Shown: positions 7,922-17,659, numbered from the stretch's first letter. The stretch: DNA of 64,000 nucleotides from an uncultured Sphingorhabdus sp. (GCA_937873665.1 CALMYW010000394.1:930001-994000), one strand, 5' to 3'. The notes: generated by a model not told the origin, from the sequence alone. Made by a program: numbers and translations.

Positions 7922-9850
7922 ATGGCATCATTTCGCAAGATTGCGTTGGGCACCGTCGCAGCCGCAGCGGTCGGCGCGGGACTGTATTTCGGCTGGGGCG
8001 CTTTCAAGGAAAGCCGAGAGGCAAGCCGCGCTGCGGACATACAGGAAGCCAACGACAAGGAAGTGACCAGCGGAATCGCGACCAAATTGCTCTGGGGCGA
8101 TACGCACCTGCACACTTCGAACTCAATTGACGCTTTCGGCTTTGGCGTGAAGATTGGCCCGGAAGAAGCATTGCGATTTGCGCGCGGCGAAGAAGTGAAA
8201 TCGACGATGGGGCTGCAGGCGAAGCTCGATCGCCCGCTCGACTTTCTGGTGATTGCCGATCACTCCGGAGGCTTGGGCGCCACTCGCGCGCTTTACGATG
8301 CGCCGCGCTTCATGATCAAGGACAAGACGCTGCTGCGCTGGCACGACCAGATGCACGAAGGCGAAGACGGCATGCAAAAGACGACCGCCGAGCTCATCAA
8401 TATGGCGGGTGAAGGCAAGCTGGCTGACCTCTTCCCGCCCGAACAGTCGCGCAAGAACACGATGAAGATCTGGCAAAGCCATACCGCGATTGTTGAACGT
8501 TACAACCAGCCCGGCAAGTTCACCGCCTTCATGGGCTTTGAATACACGTTGATGCCCAATGGCGACAATTTGCACCGCGTCGTGATGTTCCGTGACGGCA
8601 AGCTGCGCGCTGATCAGGTGCGCCCATTTGACCCGACTTCTGATAACAGCGACAAGCCCGACCAGCTCTGGGACTATATGGACGCCTATGAGAAGAAGAC
8701 GGGTGGCAAGATGCTGGCGATCCCGCACAACAGCAATGTCTCCAATGGCTTGATGTTTGAAATGGTTCAACCGGGTGGCGGTGCAATGACCGCCGACTAT
8801 GCGCGTCGCCGCGCCGCCCGCGAGCCGCTGGTCGAAATTACCCAGATCAAGGGCGACAGCGAGAGCCATCCCTTCCTTTCACCGAATGACGAGTTTGCCA
8901 ATTTCGGTGATGCCGGATGGGAACTCGGCAATCTAACGATGCAGGGTAAGAAGACGCCGGACATGCTAGGCGGTGACTATGTCAGAGAAGCGTTGAAGCG
9001 TGGTCTGGCTATCGAAGCCAAGACCGGGGTCAATCCGTATAAATTCGGACTGATCGGATCGACTGACAGTCATACGGCGCTTGCGACGGCAGATGAAGAC
9101 AATTTCTTCGGCAAACACAGCGGCAACGAACCCAACGCCACACGCGCAGCTTCCGCGCAGAATCTGGGCACGCGCGAAGGCCGGTTCGGCTGGCATTATC
9201 TGGCTGGTGGCTATGCCGCCGTCTGGGCAACTGCCAACACCCGCGCAGCCATTTTCGACGCGATGATGCGGCGTGAAGTCTACGCCACCACCGGCCCGCG
9301 CATGCAGGTGCGCGTTTTTGGCGGCTGGGATTTCAGCGACAAGGATTGGGCTGGTGACTGGGTGAAAACGGGCTATGCGCGCGGTGTGCCGATGGGGGCT
9401 GACTTAAAGGCTGGCACAGGCAAACCGAGTTTCCTGATTTCCGCGCTCAAGGATCCTGAAGGCGCCAATCTGGACCGCGTCCAAGTGGTCAAGGGTTGGG
9501 TCGATGCGTCTGGCAAAATGCAGGAGAAGGTGTTCGACGTAAGCTGGTCCTCACCGGACAAGCGCAAGCTGGTTGGCGGCACACTGACCCCGGTGGGGGA
9601 CACGGTCGATATCAAAAAGGCGACCTATACCAACACCATCGGCGCGCCCGAACTGCGCACGGTTTGGAGCGATCCCGAATTCAACCCCGGCCAACGCGCG
9701 TTCTATTATGTCCGCGTCCTCGAAATCCCGACGCCGCGCTGGGTGTTGTTCGACATGATCCGCTATGGTGCCAAATTGTTGCCGGAAATGGAGCTCAAGT
9801 CGCAGGAGCGGGCTTATACGTCGCCCATCTGGTATAACCCGACGGTATAG
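7922..9850 (+). CDS. DUF3604 domain-containing protein, exported
   Basis: 642 residues. The N-terminal hydrophobic segment (about 8-26) looks like a signal or anchor. The body matches the DUF3604 family: LWGDTHLHTS, then VIADHSGGLG, IPHNSN and STDSHTA, which supply His/Asp ligands resembling a PHP-type metal phosphoesterase or amidohydrolase fold. The chosen ATG follows GAGGGAGAGGGAAAC; an in-frame start 51 bases earlier lacks such a site. The function is uncharacterised; the histidine pattern suggests a metal-dependent periplasmic hydrolase. Confidence 0.85.
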   Translation: MASFRKIALGTVAAAAVGAGLYFGWGAFKESREASRAADIQEANDKEVTSGIATKLLWGDTHLHTSNSIDAFGFGVKIGPEEALRFARGEEVKSTMGLQAKLDRPLDFLVIADHSGGLGATRALYDAPRFMIKDKTLLRWHDQMHEGEDGMQKTTAELINMAGEGKLADLFPPEQSRKNTMKIWQSHTAIVERYNQPGKFTAFMGFEYTLMPNGDNLHRVVMFRDGKLRADQVRPFDPTSDNSDKPDQLWDYMDAYEKKTGGKMLAIPHNSNVSNGLMFEMVQPGGGAMTADYARRRAAREPLVEITQIKGDSESHPFLSPNDEFANFGDAGWELGNLTMQGKKTPDMLGGDYVREALKRGLAIEAKTGVNPYKFGLIGSTDSHTALATADEDNFFGKHSGNEPNATRAASAQNLGTREGRFGWHYLAGGYAAVWATANTRAAIFDAMMRREVYATTGPRMQVRVFGGWDFSDKDWAGDWVKTGYARGVPMGADLKAGTGKPSFLISALKDPEGANLDRVQVVKGWVDASGKMQEKVFDVSWSSPDKRKLVGGTLTPVGDTVDIKKATYTNTIGAPELRTVWSDPEFNPGQRAFYYVRVLEIPTPRWVLFDMIRYGAKLLPEMELKSQERAYTSPIWYNPTV

Positions 9851-9871
9851 AGAGAAGCTGACCATCTGGTT

Positions 9872-9945
9872 CGTCATCCCGAACTTGTTTCGGGATAACG
9901 CACAACCGCTGCCTGCTATCCTGAAACAATTTCAGGATAACGATG
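9872..9945. repeat. Composite palindromic intergenic repeat (type 1)
   Basis: Two hairpins in tandem after the DUF3604 gene: one around CCCGAACTTGTTTCGGG, the second around CCTGAAACAATTTCAGG. The same arrangement recurs at 32611-32680. It sits between convergent genes and may terminate both. Confidence 0.8.
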
Positions 9946-9956
9946 GCTTGCTGAGA

Positions 9957-10442
9957 CTACTCTGCAATGATCCCGGCCAGCGATGGGTCGGGATCGGCTA
10001 TCCCCATCAGCCGCCGCATGGCGAGCCTTGCAAGCCGCTGCATCTCTACCTTCCGCCGCGCCGCTGCCAGCGGCACCAGTGCGGCGGAACGCACAATTTC
10101 CGCGTCATAGGCATCAGCGACGATCAGGCCGGTGCGTTCGGGCAGGAACGCCTCCCCCTCAATTGGGGAATAATCGAAGCCTGCGGGGACCGCCCAGAAA
10201 AAACGGTCGCAATAATCGAGATATTCGGGCCATTTCTGGTCACCCAGCAAGTCGGCGCGCGACACCTTGATCTCGACGACGATCACCTCACCCTTGGCAT
10301 TGATGCCCATCAGGTCGGCACGGCGATTGTTACGCAGGCTAACCTCGGGCTGGACCATGATCTGGTTGCGCAGGAATAACCGGCTGACGCCGCGTGCCAC
10401 CGCGGCCGAATCAATTTGCAGACCCATAGAATTACTCGCCAT
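9957..10442 (-). CDS. mmcB: MmcB family DNA repair protein
   Basis: 161 residues. It contains a PD-(D/E)XK-like nuclease core: RADLMGINAKGEVIVVEIKVS supplies the D...ExK triad, and WPEYLDYCDRFFWAVP follows. This matches the alphaproteobacterial MmcB family (DUF2200-like restriction-endonuclease fold), whose Caulobacter member acts with ImuABC/DnaE2 mutagenic repair. No imuABC genes are nearby. Confidence 0.85.
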   Translation of the reverse strand: MASNSMGLQIDSAAVARGVSRLFLRNQIMVQPEVSLRNNRRADLMGINAKGEVIVVEIKVSRADLLGDQKWPEYLDYCDRFFWAVPAGFDYSPIEGEAFLPERTGLIVADAYDAEIVRSAALVPLAAARRKVEMQRLARLAMRRLMGIADPDPSLAGIIAE

Positions 10443-10524
10443 GCCAAATGGCTAGAACGAAGCGCGAACAAGATAAAGCCCTTTCTGCCTTGGCAGCGCA
10501 TCGCCCAGCCGATAGGGTCAAGCC

Positions 10525-10992
10525 ATGAAGGAAAAAACGGTTGCCGAAATAGCCGCTGTCCATGGCGGTTTCGACCCGAGGCTGGCGATCAGCTTCATGG
10601 GCAAGGCTGGCCATGGCGGGTTCCTGGGCATGGACTATGTCGGCCATGGCGAGGACTGGGTCGAGCTTGCTATCGACTGGCGCGAGGATCTGGTTGGCGA
10701 CCCCAATACCGGCGTGCTCGCTTCTGCCGTGGTCATCAGCCTGATGGACAATGCCACCAGCATGTCGATCTGGACCAAGCTGCAGGAATTCCGGCCGCAG
10801 GTTACGATGGACTTGCGCGTGGACTATCTCCGTCCCTCACCCAAAGGCGCGCGTGTTTTTGGACGCGGCTATTGCTATCACCTGTCGCACAGCATCGGCT
10901 TTGTCCGCGGTGTGGCGCATAATGGCAATCTTGATGAGCCGCTGGCGCATGTCAGCGGTACATTTATCCGAGTGGGGGATCGCCTCGGATGA
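10525..10992 (+). CDS. PaaI-family hotdog thioesterase, first of pair
   Basis: 155 residues, hotdog fold. The conserved segment VISLMDNATSMSIWTK is the long helix with the catalytic acidic position, and TMDLRVDYLRPSPKGARVFG is the typical strand. Such enzymes hydrolyse acyl-CoA thioesters. It overlaps the next thioesterase by four bases; a two-gene operon that might form heteromers. Confidence 0.85.
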   Translation: MKEKTVAEIAAVHGGFDPRLAISFMGKAGHGGFLGMDYVGHGEDWVELAIDWREDLVGDPNTGVLASAVVISLMDNATSMSIWTKLQEFRPQVTMDLRVDYLRPSPKGARVFGRGYCYHLSHSIGFVRGVAHNGNLDEPLAHVSGTFIRVGDRLG

Positions 10993-11399
10993 CCACGCCC
11001 GACCCCCGCACCGAATTGCTGCCGCCTTATGCCCGTGCGCTCGACATAGTCATAACCGGCCTGCACAATGGCGCGCCACTGATCGAAATGCCCTTTGCCA
11101 ACAAGGTGCAGGGCCGCCCCGGCTTTCTGCATGGCGGTGCGATTTCGGGCCTGCTCGAAATGGCTGCGGTCGCAGCGATCCAGCATGCGCTGCACGAACG
11201 GGGCGATGAAGCCACGTTCAAGCAGGTCAATGTAACCATCGATTTCATGCGCGGTGGAACGCCGCAAACGACTTACGCCGTAGGCGAAGTAACCCGCTTG
11301 GGACGCACCATGGCCAATGTCGAGGCGCGGGCATGGCAGGATGATCCGGCCAAGCCGATCACCATCGCCTATTTGCATTATTTGCTGAAGCGGAGCTGA
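10989..11399 (+). CDS. PaaI-family hotdog thioesterase, second of pair
   Basis: 136 residues, hotdog fold with GRPGFLHGGAISGLLEMAA, the HGG motif and helix of PaaI-type thioesterases, then KQVNVTIDFMRGG. Start ATG overlaps the TGA of the preceding thioesterase. The two proteins differ substantially, so they arose by an old duplication and likely have different roles. Confidence 0.85.
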   Translation: MTTPDPRTELLPPYARALDIVITGLHNGAPLIEMPFANKVQGRPGFLHGGAISGLLEMAAVAAIQHALHERGDEATFKQVNVTIDFMRGGTPQTTYAVGEVTRLGRTMANVEARAWQDDPAKPITIAYLHYLLKRS

Positions 11400-11402
11400 G
11401 GC

Positions 11403-11915
11403 TCAGGCCTCTCCGTGTGTTTCCACCAAAGCGGCGGTGATCGCGTCTTCAGGCGATTTGCCACCCCAGATGATGAACTGGAACACGGGGTAGAAACGTT
11501 CGCATTCGTCGAGCGCGACATCGATAATCGTCTGCGCTTGGTCGACCCCCAACAGGCCGTTGGGTGGCAAAAGGCTGCCATGGCGGAAAAGCAGCATGCC
11601 GTTTGACGACCAGAGGTCAAAATGGCCAATCCAGAGCTGTTCGTTGATCAGACCCAGTGCCTTGTAGACGTCATCGCGTTTGTCGCTCGGCACGGTGACG
11701 TCTGGCATGACCAAAAGTTGCAGTGCGTTGTCTTCTTCGCGCCAGATGGCCCTTATCTGGTAGCTGGTCCAGCTGCCCTTGAATTCCGCGCTGACTTCTT
11801 CGTCGCTGACAGGTTCAAAATCCCAGCCGCGCGCTTCAAAAAGCGCGGCGAGCATGTCCAATGGCGCAGTCTCTTCGCGCTCGAACTCGGTAAAATCTTC
11901 GTCCTGGTTGCGCAT
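11403..11915 (-). CDS. YbjN domain-containing protein
   Basis: 170 residues, acidic. The order MLAALFEARGWDFEPVSDEE, then WTSYQIRAIWREEDNALQLL, then IWGGKSPEDAI matches the YbjN family, a chaperone-like fold similar to type III secretion chaperones. E. coli YbjN influences stress responses and motility, but the role in alphaproteobacteria is unclear. It is convergent with the thioesterase pair, with three bases between. Confidence 0.85.
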   Translation of the reverse strand: MRNQDEDFTEFEREETAPLDMLAALFEARGWDFEPVSDEEVSAEFKGSWTSYQIRAIWREEDNALQLLVMPDVTVPSDKRDDVYKALGLINEQLWIGHFDLWSSNGMLLFRHGSLLPPNGLLGVDQAQTIIDVALDECERFYPVFQFIIWGGKSPEDAITAALVETHGEA

Positions 11916-12034
11916 TGCGGCCCTGTCGCTTGTTATGCATGGTAAATGCCTGTCGGCGGACTCGCGTGCAACAGCCTATGCACGCGAAGGTGCATTAGTC
12001 TGTGGGCCATATGTGGATAAGGGCGCTAAGCCCC

Positions 12035-12346
12035 TTATTTCTTGGGCGCAGCCTTTGGCTTTGGCGCAGGCTTTACCGCCGCTTTCGGCGCTGCCTTGGC
12101 TTTACCCGATGCGGCTTCAAGCGCAGCCACACGCGCCTTCAGTTCCTCGGCCTCGGCACGCGCCGTCGCCGCCATTTGCTTAACGGCGTCAAATTCTTCG
12201 CGGCTGACAAGGTCCATGCCCGCGACCCATTCGCGGGTGCGCTCCCGAAATCCCGCTTCGGCTTCACGCCCCATGCCAGCGACCGTTCCGGCAACGCCGT
12301 TCAGGAATTTGGAAAGATCGTCGAAAATGCGCTTGTCACTCTGCAT
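12035..12346 (-). CDS. ubiK: UbiK-family ubiquinone biosynthesis accessory factor
   Basis: 103 residues. It matches UbiK/BMFP by RIFDDLSKFLNGVAGTVAGM, an amphipathic helix, then the coiled coil LVSREEFDAVKQMAATARAE, ending in a Lys/Ala/Pro-rich tail (about 85-103). UbiK assists aerobic coenzyme Q synthesis by scaffolding the Ubi proteins on lipid. Four bases separate its start from the TspO stop. Together with COQ9 and Coq7 it shows the window carries several dispersed Q-biosynthesis helpers. Confidence 0.85.
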   Translation of the reverse strand: MQSDKRIFDDLSKFLNGVAGTVAGMGREAEAGFRERTREWVAGMDLVSREEFDAVKQMAATARAEAEELKARVAALEAASGKAKAAPKAAVKPAPKPKAAPKK

Positions 12347-12349
12347 GGC

Positions 12350-12904
12350 TCAGGCTCCGATTTCGGAAGTTGCTGCAGGAACATATAGGCGCTCTGCATC
12401 GGGGTTCAATCGGTCGATCTGGTAATTGAGGATCGCGGCAAAGCTCAGCCAGGCGAGATAGGGCACCAGCAGCCATGCGGCAACAGGGCGGATGCGGCCG
12501 AAGACAAGCGTGGTGGCGAAAGCGGTCGCCCAGATTGCGAGCAGCAAATAGAAAGCGGCCGTCACCTGATGCTGGCCAAAAAACAGCGGCGACCAATAGA
12601 GGTTCAAGGCCAACTGGACGAGGAATAACGCTATGGCGATGCCACGCAGCCGCGCGCCGCGTGCGTTCAAGATCATCGAAAAAGCGATGCCCATCAGCAA
12701 ATAGAGGATAGGCCAAACGACACCAAAGGCCCAGCCCGGCGGCTGCGCCTCTGGCTTCACCAGTTCGGCAAACCAGCTATTTTGCTCGCCCGATCCGGAA
12801 ACTGTGCCTGAAAGAAATCCAAGCAGCATGATCGTCGGGACGACGAACAAGGCCCATCGCAACAGCGACATCCGCAATTGGGAGGGAGAAGCAAGCTGGC
12901 TCAT
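12350..12904 (-). CDS. tspO: TspO/MBR family tryptophan-rich sensory protein
   Basis: 184 residues with five membrane helices. PPGWAFGVVWPILYLLMGIA and LALNLYWSPLFFGQHQ are signatures of the TspO/peripheral benzodiazepine receptor family, which binds porphyrins and cholesterol-like ligands. The start was placed at MSQLASPSQ because GAAGGGAACAGA lies directly upstream; a longer frame begins 66 bases earlier without such a site. It carries a longer N-terminal extension than R. sphaeroides TspO. It is followed by ubiK. Confidence 0.88.
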   Translation of the reverse strand: MSQLASPSQLRMSLLRWALFVVPTIMLLGFLSGTVSGSGEQNSWFAELVKPEAQPPGWAFGVVWPILYLLMGIAFSMILNARGARLRGIAIALFLVQLALNLYWSPLFFGQHQVTAAFYLLLAIWATAFATTLVFGRIRPVAAWLLVPYLAWLSFAAILNYQIDRLNPDAERLYVPAATSEIGA

Positions 12905-12970
12905 TCTGTTCCCTTCGGCCTGTGAGAATCGGCTAACCAAAGTCTTACGCACCGCATTCGGAAACGACAA

Positions 12971-12998
12971 GGCCGCTCACCCAAAAGGGGAAGCGGCC
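12971..12998 (-). terminator. Putative intrinsic terminator after the small beta-sheet protein gene
   Basis: Stem GGCCGCT/AGCGGCC with a 14-base loop containing an internal CCCC/GGGG pairing; read on the minus strand it is followed by a T-rich run. Fits termination of the gene at 13027-13329. Confidence 0.55.
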
Positions 12999-13026
12999 TG
13001 CCAAATATTCAATATTTTGGAGCGGA

Positions 13027-13329
13027 TTACGCCTTGCGCGTACCCGAAACCGGCATCGAACCGAAGGCACCTGCCTTGACTTCGCCGGTGATGCTGTCGC
13101 CATCTACGGTGGCAGTGCAATCGAGCGTCATCGGCATCGGCACAGTCATGTCCATTTTCCAGCTGAGCGTGTTGCCGCTGACGCTGCCATTGGCAATGTC
13201 CATCGAACCCAGGCTGCCCTGCATTTTGCCGGTGAAGCTGTCACCATCGCTGTTGATGGTGAGAACCGACTTCTGGTCACCCATCGGGCTTTTGACGGTT
13301 ACTTCCCAATCGCCATCTACTGCTGCCAT
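13027..13329 (-). CDS. Small conserved hypothetical protein, beta-rich
   Basis: 100 residues with alternating short strands (WEVTVKSPMGDQKSVLTINS, then FTGKMQGSLGSMDIANGSVSG, LSWKMDMTVPMPMTLDC), suggesting a lipocalin-like or half-barrel fold. There is no signal peptide. Similar small proteins are common in sphingomonads but lack a function. A good ribosome binding site (GAGGAGACGATTA) precedes the ATG. It lies just downstream of the M16 peptidase on the same strand. Confidence 0.75.
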   Translation of the reverse strand: MAAVDGDWEVTVKSPMGDQKSVLTINSDGDSFTGKMQGSLGSMDIANGSVSGNTLSWKMDMTVPMPMTLDCTATVDGDSITGEVKAGAFGSMPVSGTRKA

Positions 13330-13354
13330 TAATCGTCTCCTCTTGATTCAGGTG

Positions 13355-16222
13355 TTAATTTGCATTGGTGTCAGTAGGCTTAGCAGCTTCGGATTGCATT
13401 TCAACCGGCAATCCAAGCGCCTCCAATTGCGGCTTTACCTTGGCCGCATCGCCTACCACGACCCAGCTCATCTTGTCAGGGTTGATCTTGGATTTGAACT
13501 CGGCTGTCATGCTTTCCGGGGTCAAAGTGGCATATTTTCCAGCCAGCTTTTCGGCATAGTCGAACGGACGTTTGAACAGCGCATCGGCGCGCATCTGACC
13601 AAGAACGGCCGCCGATTGCTCATAGCTGCCCGGAAGTTCGAGAACATTGCTGACCACAGTCGTGTCACGCTCTTCCTTGGTTATCGGCTTGCTCGTCACA
13701 AAGTCTCGCGCCTGGCTCAACAGCACGCCCAGCGACGGCCCCGTCTGGTTGGTCTGCACCGGCGCAAAAATTAGGAACGGCACGCGGTCTTCATTGCCAC
13801 CGACTTGCGAACGCACCCCGTAAGACCAACCCTTGGTTTCACGCAGATCCATGTTGATGCGAGAGGTGAAATCACCGCCGAAAATCTCGTTGGCGCTGCG
13901 CAACGGCAACAGATCATCGCTGCCCTTGGCGTCCAGCACCTTGCCACCAAGGATGAACGACTGTGGCGAATTGGGCCGGTCGATCAGGACAATGCGCGCT
14001 TTCGCTTCTGGAAGGGCAACAGCGAAATTCTTGGCCGGAGCCGCGCTCGCTTTCGGTTTCCAGTTGCCGAACTGCTTGTTGAGCAATTTGGTGATTTCCT
14101 TGAGCGAGGTATCACCGACGACAAAGATTTCTGCCTTCGCCGGATGGATCCAGCTTTGGTGGAAGGACACCACATCAGCACGCGTCAACGTACGCACCGC
14201 TGCTTCATCACCCGTCCCCGTTTGCGAACCGCCATAGGGGTGCGCCTTGCCGTAAATGATTTCCGGCAACGCACGCAGCGCCAAACCTTGTGGCTGGTTC
14301 TTCTCGCCCGCGATGCGTGTAAGCTGTTGGACGCGGACGCGTTCCAGATCCTTTTCGGCGAAGGCTGGATTCTTGACCACATCGGCCAGCAAATCGATGG
14401 ATGCGGCCAGATTCGGTTTCACCGCACGCAGCGACGCGACGGTCCGGTCCTGCGCCGAGGCCACATTGATATCGGCCCCCAGACGTTCTTCGGTTTCCGC
14501 AAGCTGCGTTGCGTTCAATGTCAGAGTGCCTTCCGACAGCAAATTGCCCATGATGTTCGAAACGCCGCGCTTGTCGGCCGGATCGGCGGCATAGCCCGCG
14601 TCAAAGCTGACAGCGATGCGTACAGCGGGGACGGCATTACGGCGCGCGAAATGCACTTTGATGCCGTTTTTAAGCTTGCCGGTTTCGACCGTCGGAAAAT
14701 CGAGCGCCGGGGTTGCGCCGGGTGCCGGCATTTTGCTGCGGTCTGCTTTGACTGCCGTAGTGGCGTGGCCATCGCTGCCCGGCGCCATGTAGAAGGCCGG
14801 TGCGGTCAGACCACCGGTGCGCGCGCCGGAACCCGATGCGACTTCCTTATAGGCTTCGCGCTCACCGGGTTCGACGCGGATTTCCAGCACCGGACGCGTG
14901 AGCCATTTCTGCATGGCGGCGGAAATGGTTTCGGGCTTCAAAGCCGCGAGCCGCTCCAGCTCCTTTTTGTAATAATCGGCATCGCCAGTGTAGAGCTGTC
15001 CTTCGGCGAGCGCGACGGCCTTGCCGCCAAAGCCGCCAACCTGTTCGAGTCCGTCAATCCGGCCTGCTGCCTCACTTGCGGCAACGCGCTGCACTTCGTC
15101 GGCGGTCGGCCCCTTGGCGATGAAATCCGCCATGATGTCGTCAAGCCGTTTGGCAACAGCGTCCGCATCACCGCCGGGCTTCACATCGGCCTGTACCCAG
15201 AACAGGCTGCCATGAACGAAAGGCAGAACGAAGGAGGAGACCGAAACCGCGCTTTGCTCTTCGCGAACCAGAATATTGTCGAGGCGCGAGCTTGCGAGGC
15301 CACCCAATACTGAGGCACCAGCGCGCAACGCGGTATAATCCGGGTCAGCCAGGCCTGGGACAATCCAGTTACGATAGATACGCGTGGCCGGAACCTTGTC
15401 CTTCAGCACAATCTTTTTGGGTGCGTCCAGCGTCGGGATCGGTGCATTGACTGGTGGAACGTCACGGCCACGCGCCACATCGCCGAACCATTTCTGCACC
15501 AGCGGTTTCGCCTGCGCCGCATTCACATCACCGGCGAGCACCAGTACTGAATTGTTCGGACCATAATAATCTTTGAACCACTGCTTGAAGTCATCAAGCT
15601 TGGCAGCCGCCAGATCTTCAAGACTGCCGATCGTATTGTGATGATAGGGGTGGCCAACGGGGAACAGATTTTCCGACTGGGCATATTCAACCAAGCCATA
15701 AGGCTGGTTATCGCCCTGACGCTTTTCATTGGAAACAACGCCGATCTGCGTCTTCACCGACTCTTCGGTCAGGCCGCCAAGCAGGTGGCCCATGCGGTCG
15801 CTTTCAAGGAAAAGCGCGGATTCGAGCGCGCTGGTCGGGACGGTCTGGAAATAGTTGGTGCGATCGAGCCAGGTCGTGCCGTTGAGGTCGGTGGCACCAA
15901 TCTGCTTGGTGTACTGGAAATAATCGCCGGGCGCATTCTCGCTGCCATTGAACATGATATGTTCAAACAAATGGGCAAAGCCCGTCTGGCCCTTGGGCTC
16001 ATGCTTGGAACCAACGCCATACCAGATCGAAACCGCTACCACCGGTGCCTTGCGGTCTTCGTGGACAATCACCGTCAAACCATTGTCGAGGGTGAATTTC
16101 TCATAGGGGATATTGACCGTTTTCACGAGGTCGGCGACGGGCGCAGGAGCGGATTTGGCGATGGCGGCGCTCGACAGAGCAACAGTCGAAACGGCAAGCG
16201 CCAGCGTGAGTTTGCGGATCAT
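13355..16222 (-). CDS. M16 family zinc metallopeptidase, exported, two-domain
   Basis: 955 residues. A Sec signal peptide (about 1-22, ending IAKSAPA) is followed by an active M16 half with the inverted zinc motif HLFEH (His84, Glu87, His88) and a second half beginning near residue 515 that lacks the motif (GVSNIMGNLL at the equivalent place). This is the pitrilysin-like arrangement of one catalytic and one inactive domain, here fused in one chain as in many periplasmic zinc proteases. The start was chosen at MIRKLTLALA because it directly begins the signal peptide; 22 extra residues upstream look non-coding. Confidence 0.92.
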   Translation of the reverse strand: MIRKLTLALAVSTVALSSAAIAKSAPAPVADLVKTVNIPYEKFTLDNGLTVIVHEDRKAPVVAVSIWYGVGSKHEPKGQTGFAHLFEHIMFNGSENAPGDYFQYTKQIGATDLNGTTWLDRTNYFQTVPTSALESALFLESDRMGHLLGGLTEESVKTQIGVVSNEKRQGDNQPYGLVEYAQSENLFPVGHPYHHNTIGSLEDLAAAKLDDFKQWFKDYYGPNNSVLVLAGDVNAAQAKPLVQKWFGDVARGRDVPPVNAPIPTLDAPKKIVLKDKVPATRIYRNWIVPGLADPDYTALRAGASVLGGLASSRLDNILVREEQSAVSVSSFVLPFVHGSLFWVQADVKPGGDADAVAKRLDDIMADFIAKGPTADEVQRVAASEAAGRIDGLEQVGGFGGKAVALAEGQLYTGDADYYKKELERLAALKPETISAAMQKWLTRPVLEIRVEPGEREAYKEVASGSGARTGGLTAPAFYMAPGSDGHATTAVKADRSKMPAPGATPALDFPTVETGKLKNGIKVHFARRNAVPAVRIAVSFDAGYAADPADKRGVSNIMGNLLSEGTLTLNATQLAETEERLGADINVASAQDRTVASLRAVKPNLAASIDLLADVVKNPAFAEKDLERVRVQQLTRIAGEKNQPQGLALRALPEIIYGKAHPYGGSQTGTGDEAAVRTLTRADVVSFHQSWIHPAKAEIFVVGDTSLKEITKLLNKQFGNWKPKASAAPAKNFAVALPEAKARIVLIDRPNSPQSFILGGKVLDAKGSDDLLPLRSANEIFGGDFTSRINMDLRETKGWSYGVRSQVGGNEDRVPFLIFAPVQTNQTGPSLGVLLSQARDFVTSKPITKEERDTTVVSNVLELPGSYEQSAAVLGQMRADALFKRPFDYAEKLAGKYATLTPESMTAEFKSKINPDKMSWVVVGDAAKVKPQLEALGLPVEMQSEAAKPTDTNAN

Positions 16223-16345
16223 GTAAAAGCTCTCCTCAGGGAAACTTATGCGCCCTTTCAGGCGGATAGTACGGATATACTGCGGCAAGCGGCGAATACA
16301 ATGCGGGTAAACACCTTTTCGACAAACAGCCGAATGCAGGCGACA

Positions 16346-17659
16346 TCATTCTTTTTCGGCGGCCTTGCGAACGCGCAATTTGTCGATTTTGCGACCATCC
16401 ATGTCGACCACTTCAAAGTGCCAGCCATTGTCGACAAAGCTCTCGCCCTCTTCGGGCAAATGGCGGAGTATCTGAAGCACATGCCCCGCAGCGGTCGCAT
16501 AGTCCCGATCTTCCGGCAGTTGGATATCCAATGCCTGAGCCATAGCGTCAGCAGCCATGCCGCCGTCAATCAACAGAGAGCCATCATCGAGTGTGACTAT
16601 ATTCGCTGCGCTGCCTTGCTCTTGATCGGATGCAAATTCGCCAGCAATCGCGGCGAGCAGGTCATTCGGCGTGACGATACCTTCGAAATGACCATATTCG
16701 TCGTGCACCAGCAACATCGGAACTTCCGATTTGCGCAGGATTTCGAGTGCATCCATCGCGTCTAGCTGGTCTGGAACAATTTCCGCCTTGCGCATCATGG
16801 CACGCAAATCGAGCGGGCGCCCCTCGATCTGGGCGGCAACAATGTCGCGCGCCTGCACCACGCCGATAATGTCGTCGACGCTCTCACCCATGACGGGGAG
16901 GCGGGTATGCGGTGAATTCAAGAGCCGGTCACGGATCGTTTCGGCGCTGGCATCCGCTGCAATTGTGTCAACTTCCGTCCGCGGCGTCATCACTTCGCGC
17001 ACGGGTCTATCCGCAAGCCGGACCACGCCCGAAATCACCTTATGCTCATGCTCTTCAATGATGCCGGCGTGCGTTGCCTCGGTGAAAACGACTTTCAGCT
17101 CTTCGGTGGTCAGCGCGTCGCGATTGTCGCGGTTGAGCCCGAGCAGTTTGAAAATCAGGCTACTCGATTTGTCGAGCAACCAGACAAAAGGCGCGGCTAT
17201 CCGGGCCAGCCATTCCATCGGACGTGCGACTATCGCCGCTATCCGTTCGGGCGCCACCAGCGCGAATTGTTTGGGCACCAGTTCGCCGATGACCAAAGAC
17301 GCAAAAGTCGTAGCACCGATGACAAGCCCAAAACCGATATTCATCGCCCATTTGTCGCTGACCAGGCCAAGCTGGGCAATGCGTTCGCCGGTGGGTGCGC
17401 CAAGGCTCGCGCCCGAATAAGCACCGGCTATGATGCCAATCAGGGTGATACCGATTTGCACCGTCGACAGGAACCTGCCCGGATCTTTTGACAAATGAAG
17501 TGCAGCCGCAGCGCCGCTGCTCCCTCCTTCGGCCATCGCCTGCAACCGGGCCGGGCGTGAGGATACAATGGCCAGCTCGGACATCGCGAATACGCCGTTG
17601 AGGGCGATCAGCGCGAGGATTATCAGCGCATCAAGCCAAGGGAATGGGTCGAGGTCCAT
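16346..17659 (-). CDS. CNNM/CorC-HlyC family transporter-like protein (DUF21-CBS pair-CorC_HlyC)
   Basis: 437 residues in the usual order: DUF21 transmembrane domain (about 1-180, starting WLDALIILALIALNGVFAMSE), two CBS motifs (about 200-320, including VMTPRTEVDTI), and a C-terminal CorC_HlyC domain (about 340-420). Members are linked to magnesium/cobalt efflux; the older name hemolysin is misleading. The start was set at MDLDPFPW, preceded by GCAGGGCATTACC, rather than the longer frame. It is divergent from a DMT transporter. Confidence 0.88.
   Translation of the reverse strand: MDLDPFPWLDALIILALIALNGVFAMSELAIVSSRPARLQAMAEGGSSGAAAALHLSKDPGRFLSTVQIGITLIGIIAGAYSGASLGAPTGERIAQLGLVSDKWAMNIGFGLVIGATTFASLVIGELVPKQFALVAPERIAAIVARPMEWLARIAAPFVWLLDKSSSLIFKLLGLNRDNRDALTTEELKVVFTEATHAGIIEEHEHKVISGVVRLADRPVREVMTPRTEVDTIAADASAETIRDRLLNSPHTRLPVMGESVDDIIGVVQARDIVAAQIEGRPLDLRAMMRKAEIVPDQLDAMDALEILRKSEVPMLLVHDEYGHFEGIVTPNDLLAAIAGEFASDQEQGSAANIVTLDDGSLLIDGGMAADAMAQALDIQLPEDRDYATAAGHVLQILRHLPEEGESFVDNGWHFEVVDMDGRKIDKLRVRKAAEKE

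Noticed and set aside
13805..15313. A 502-codon open frame on the plus strand opposite the M16 peptidase
   Set aside because: It is antisense to the metallopeptidase, whose HLFEH zinc motif and signal peptide are clear. Low-complexity Arg/His-rich composition marks it as a shadow of GC-rich coding DNA.
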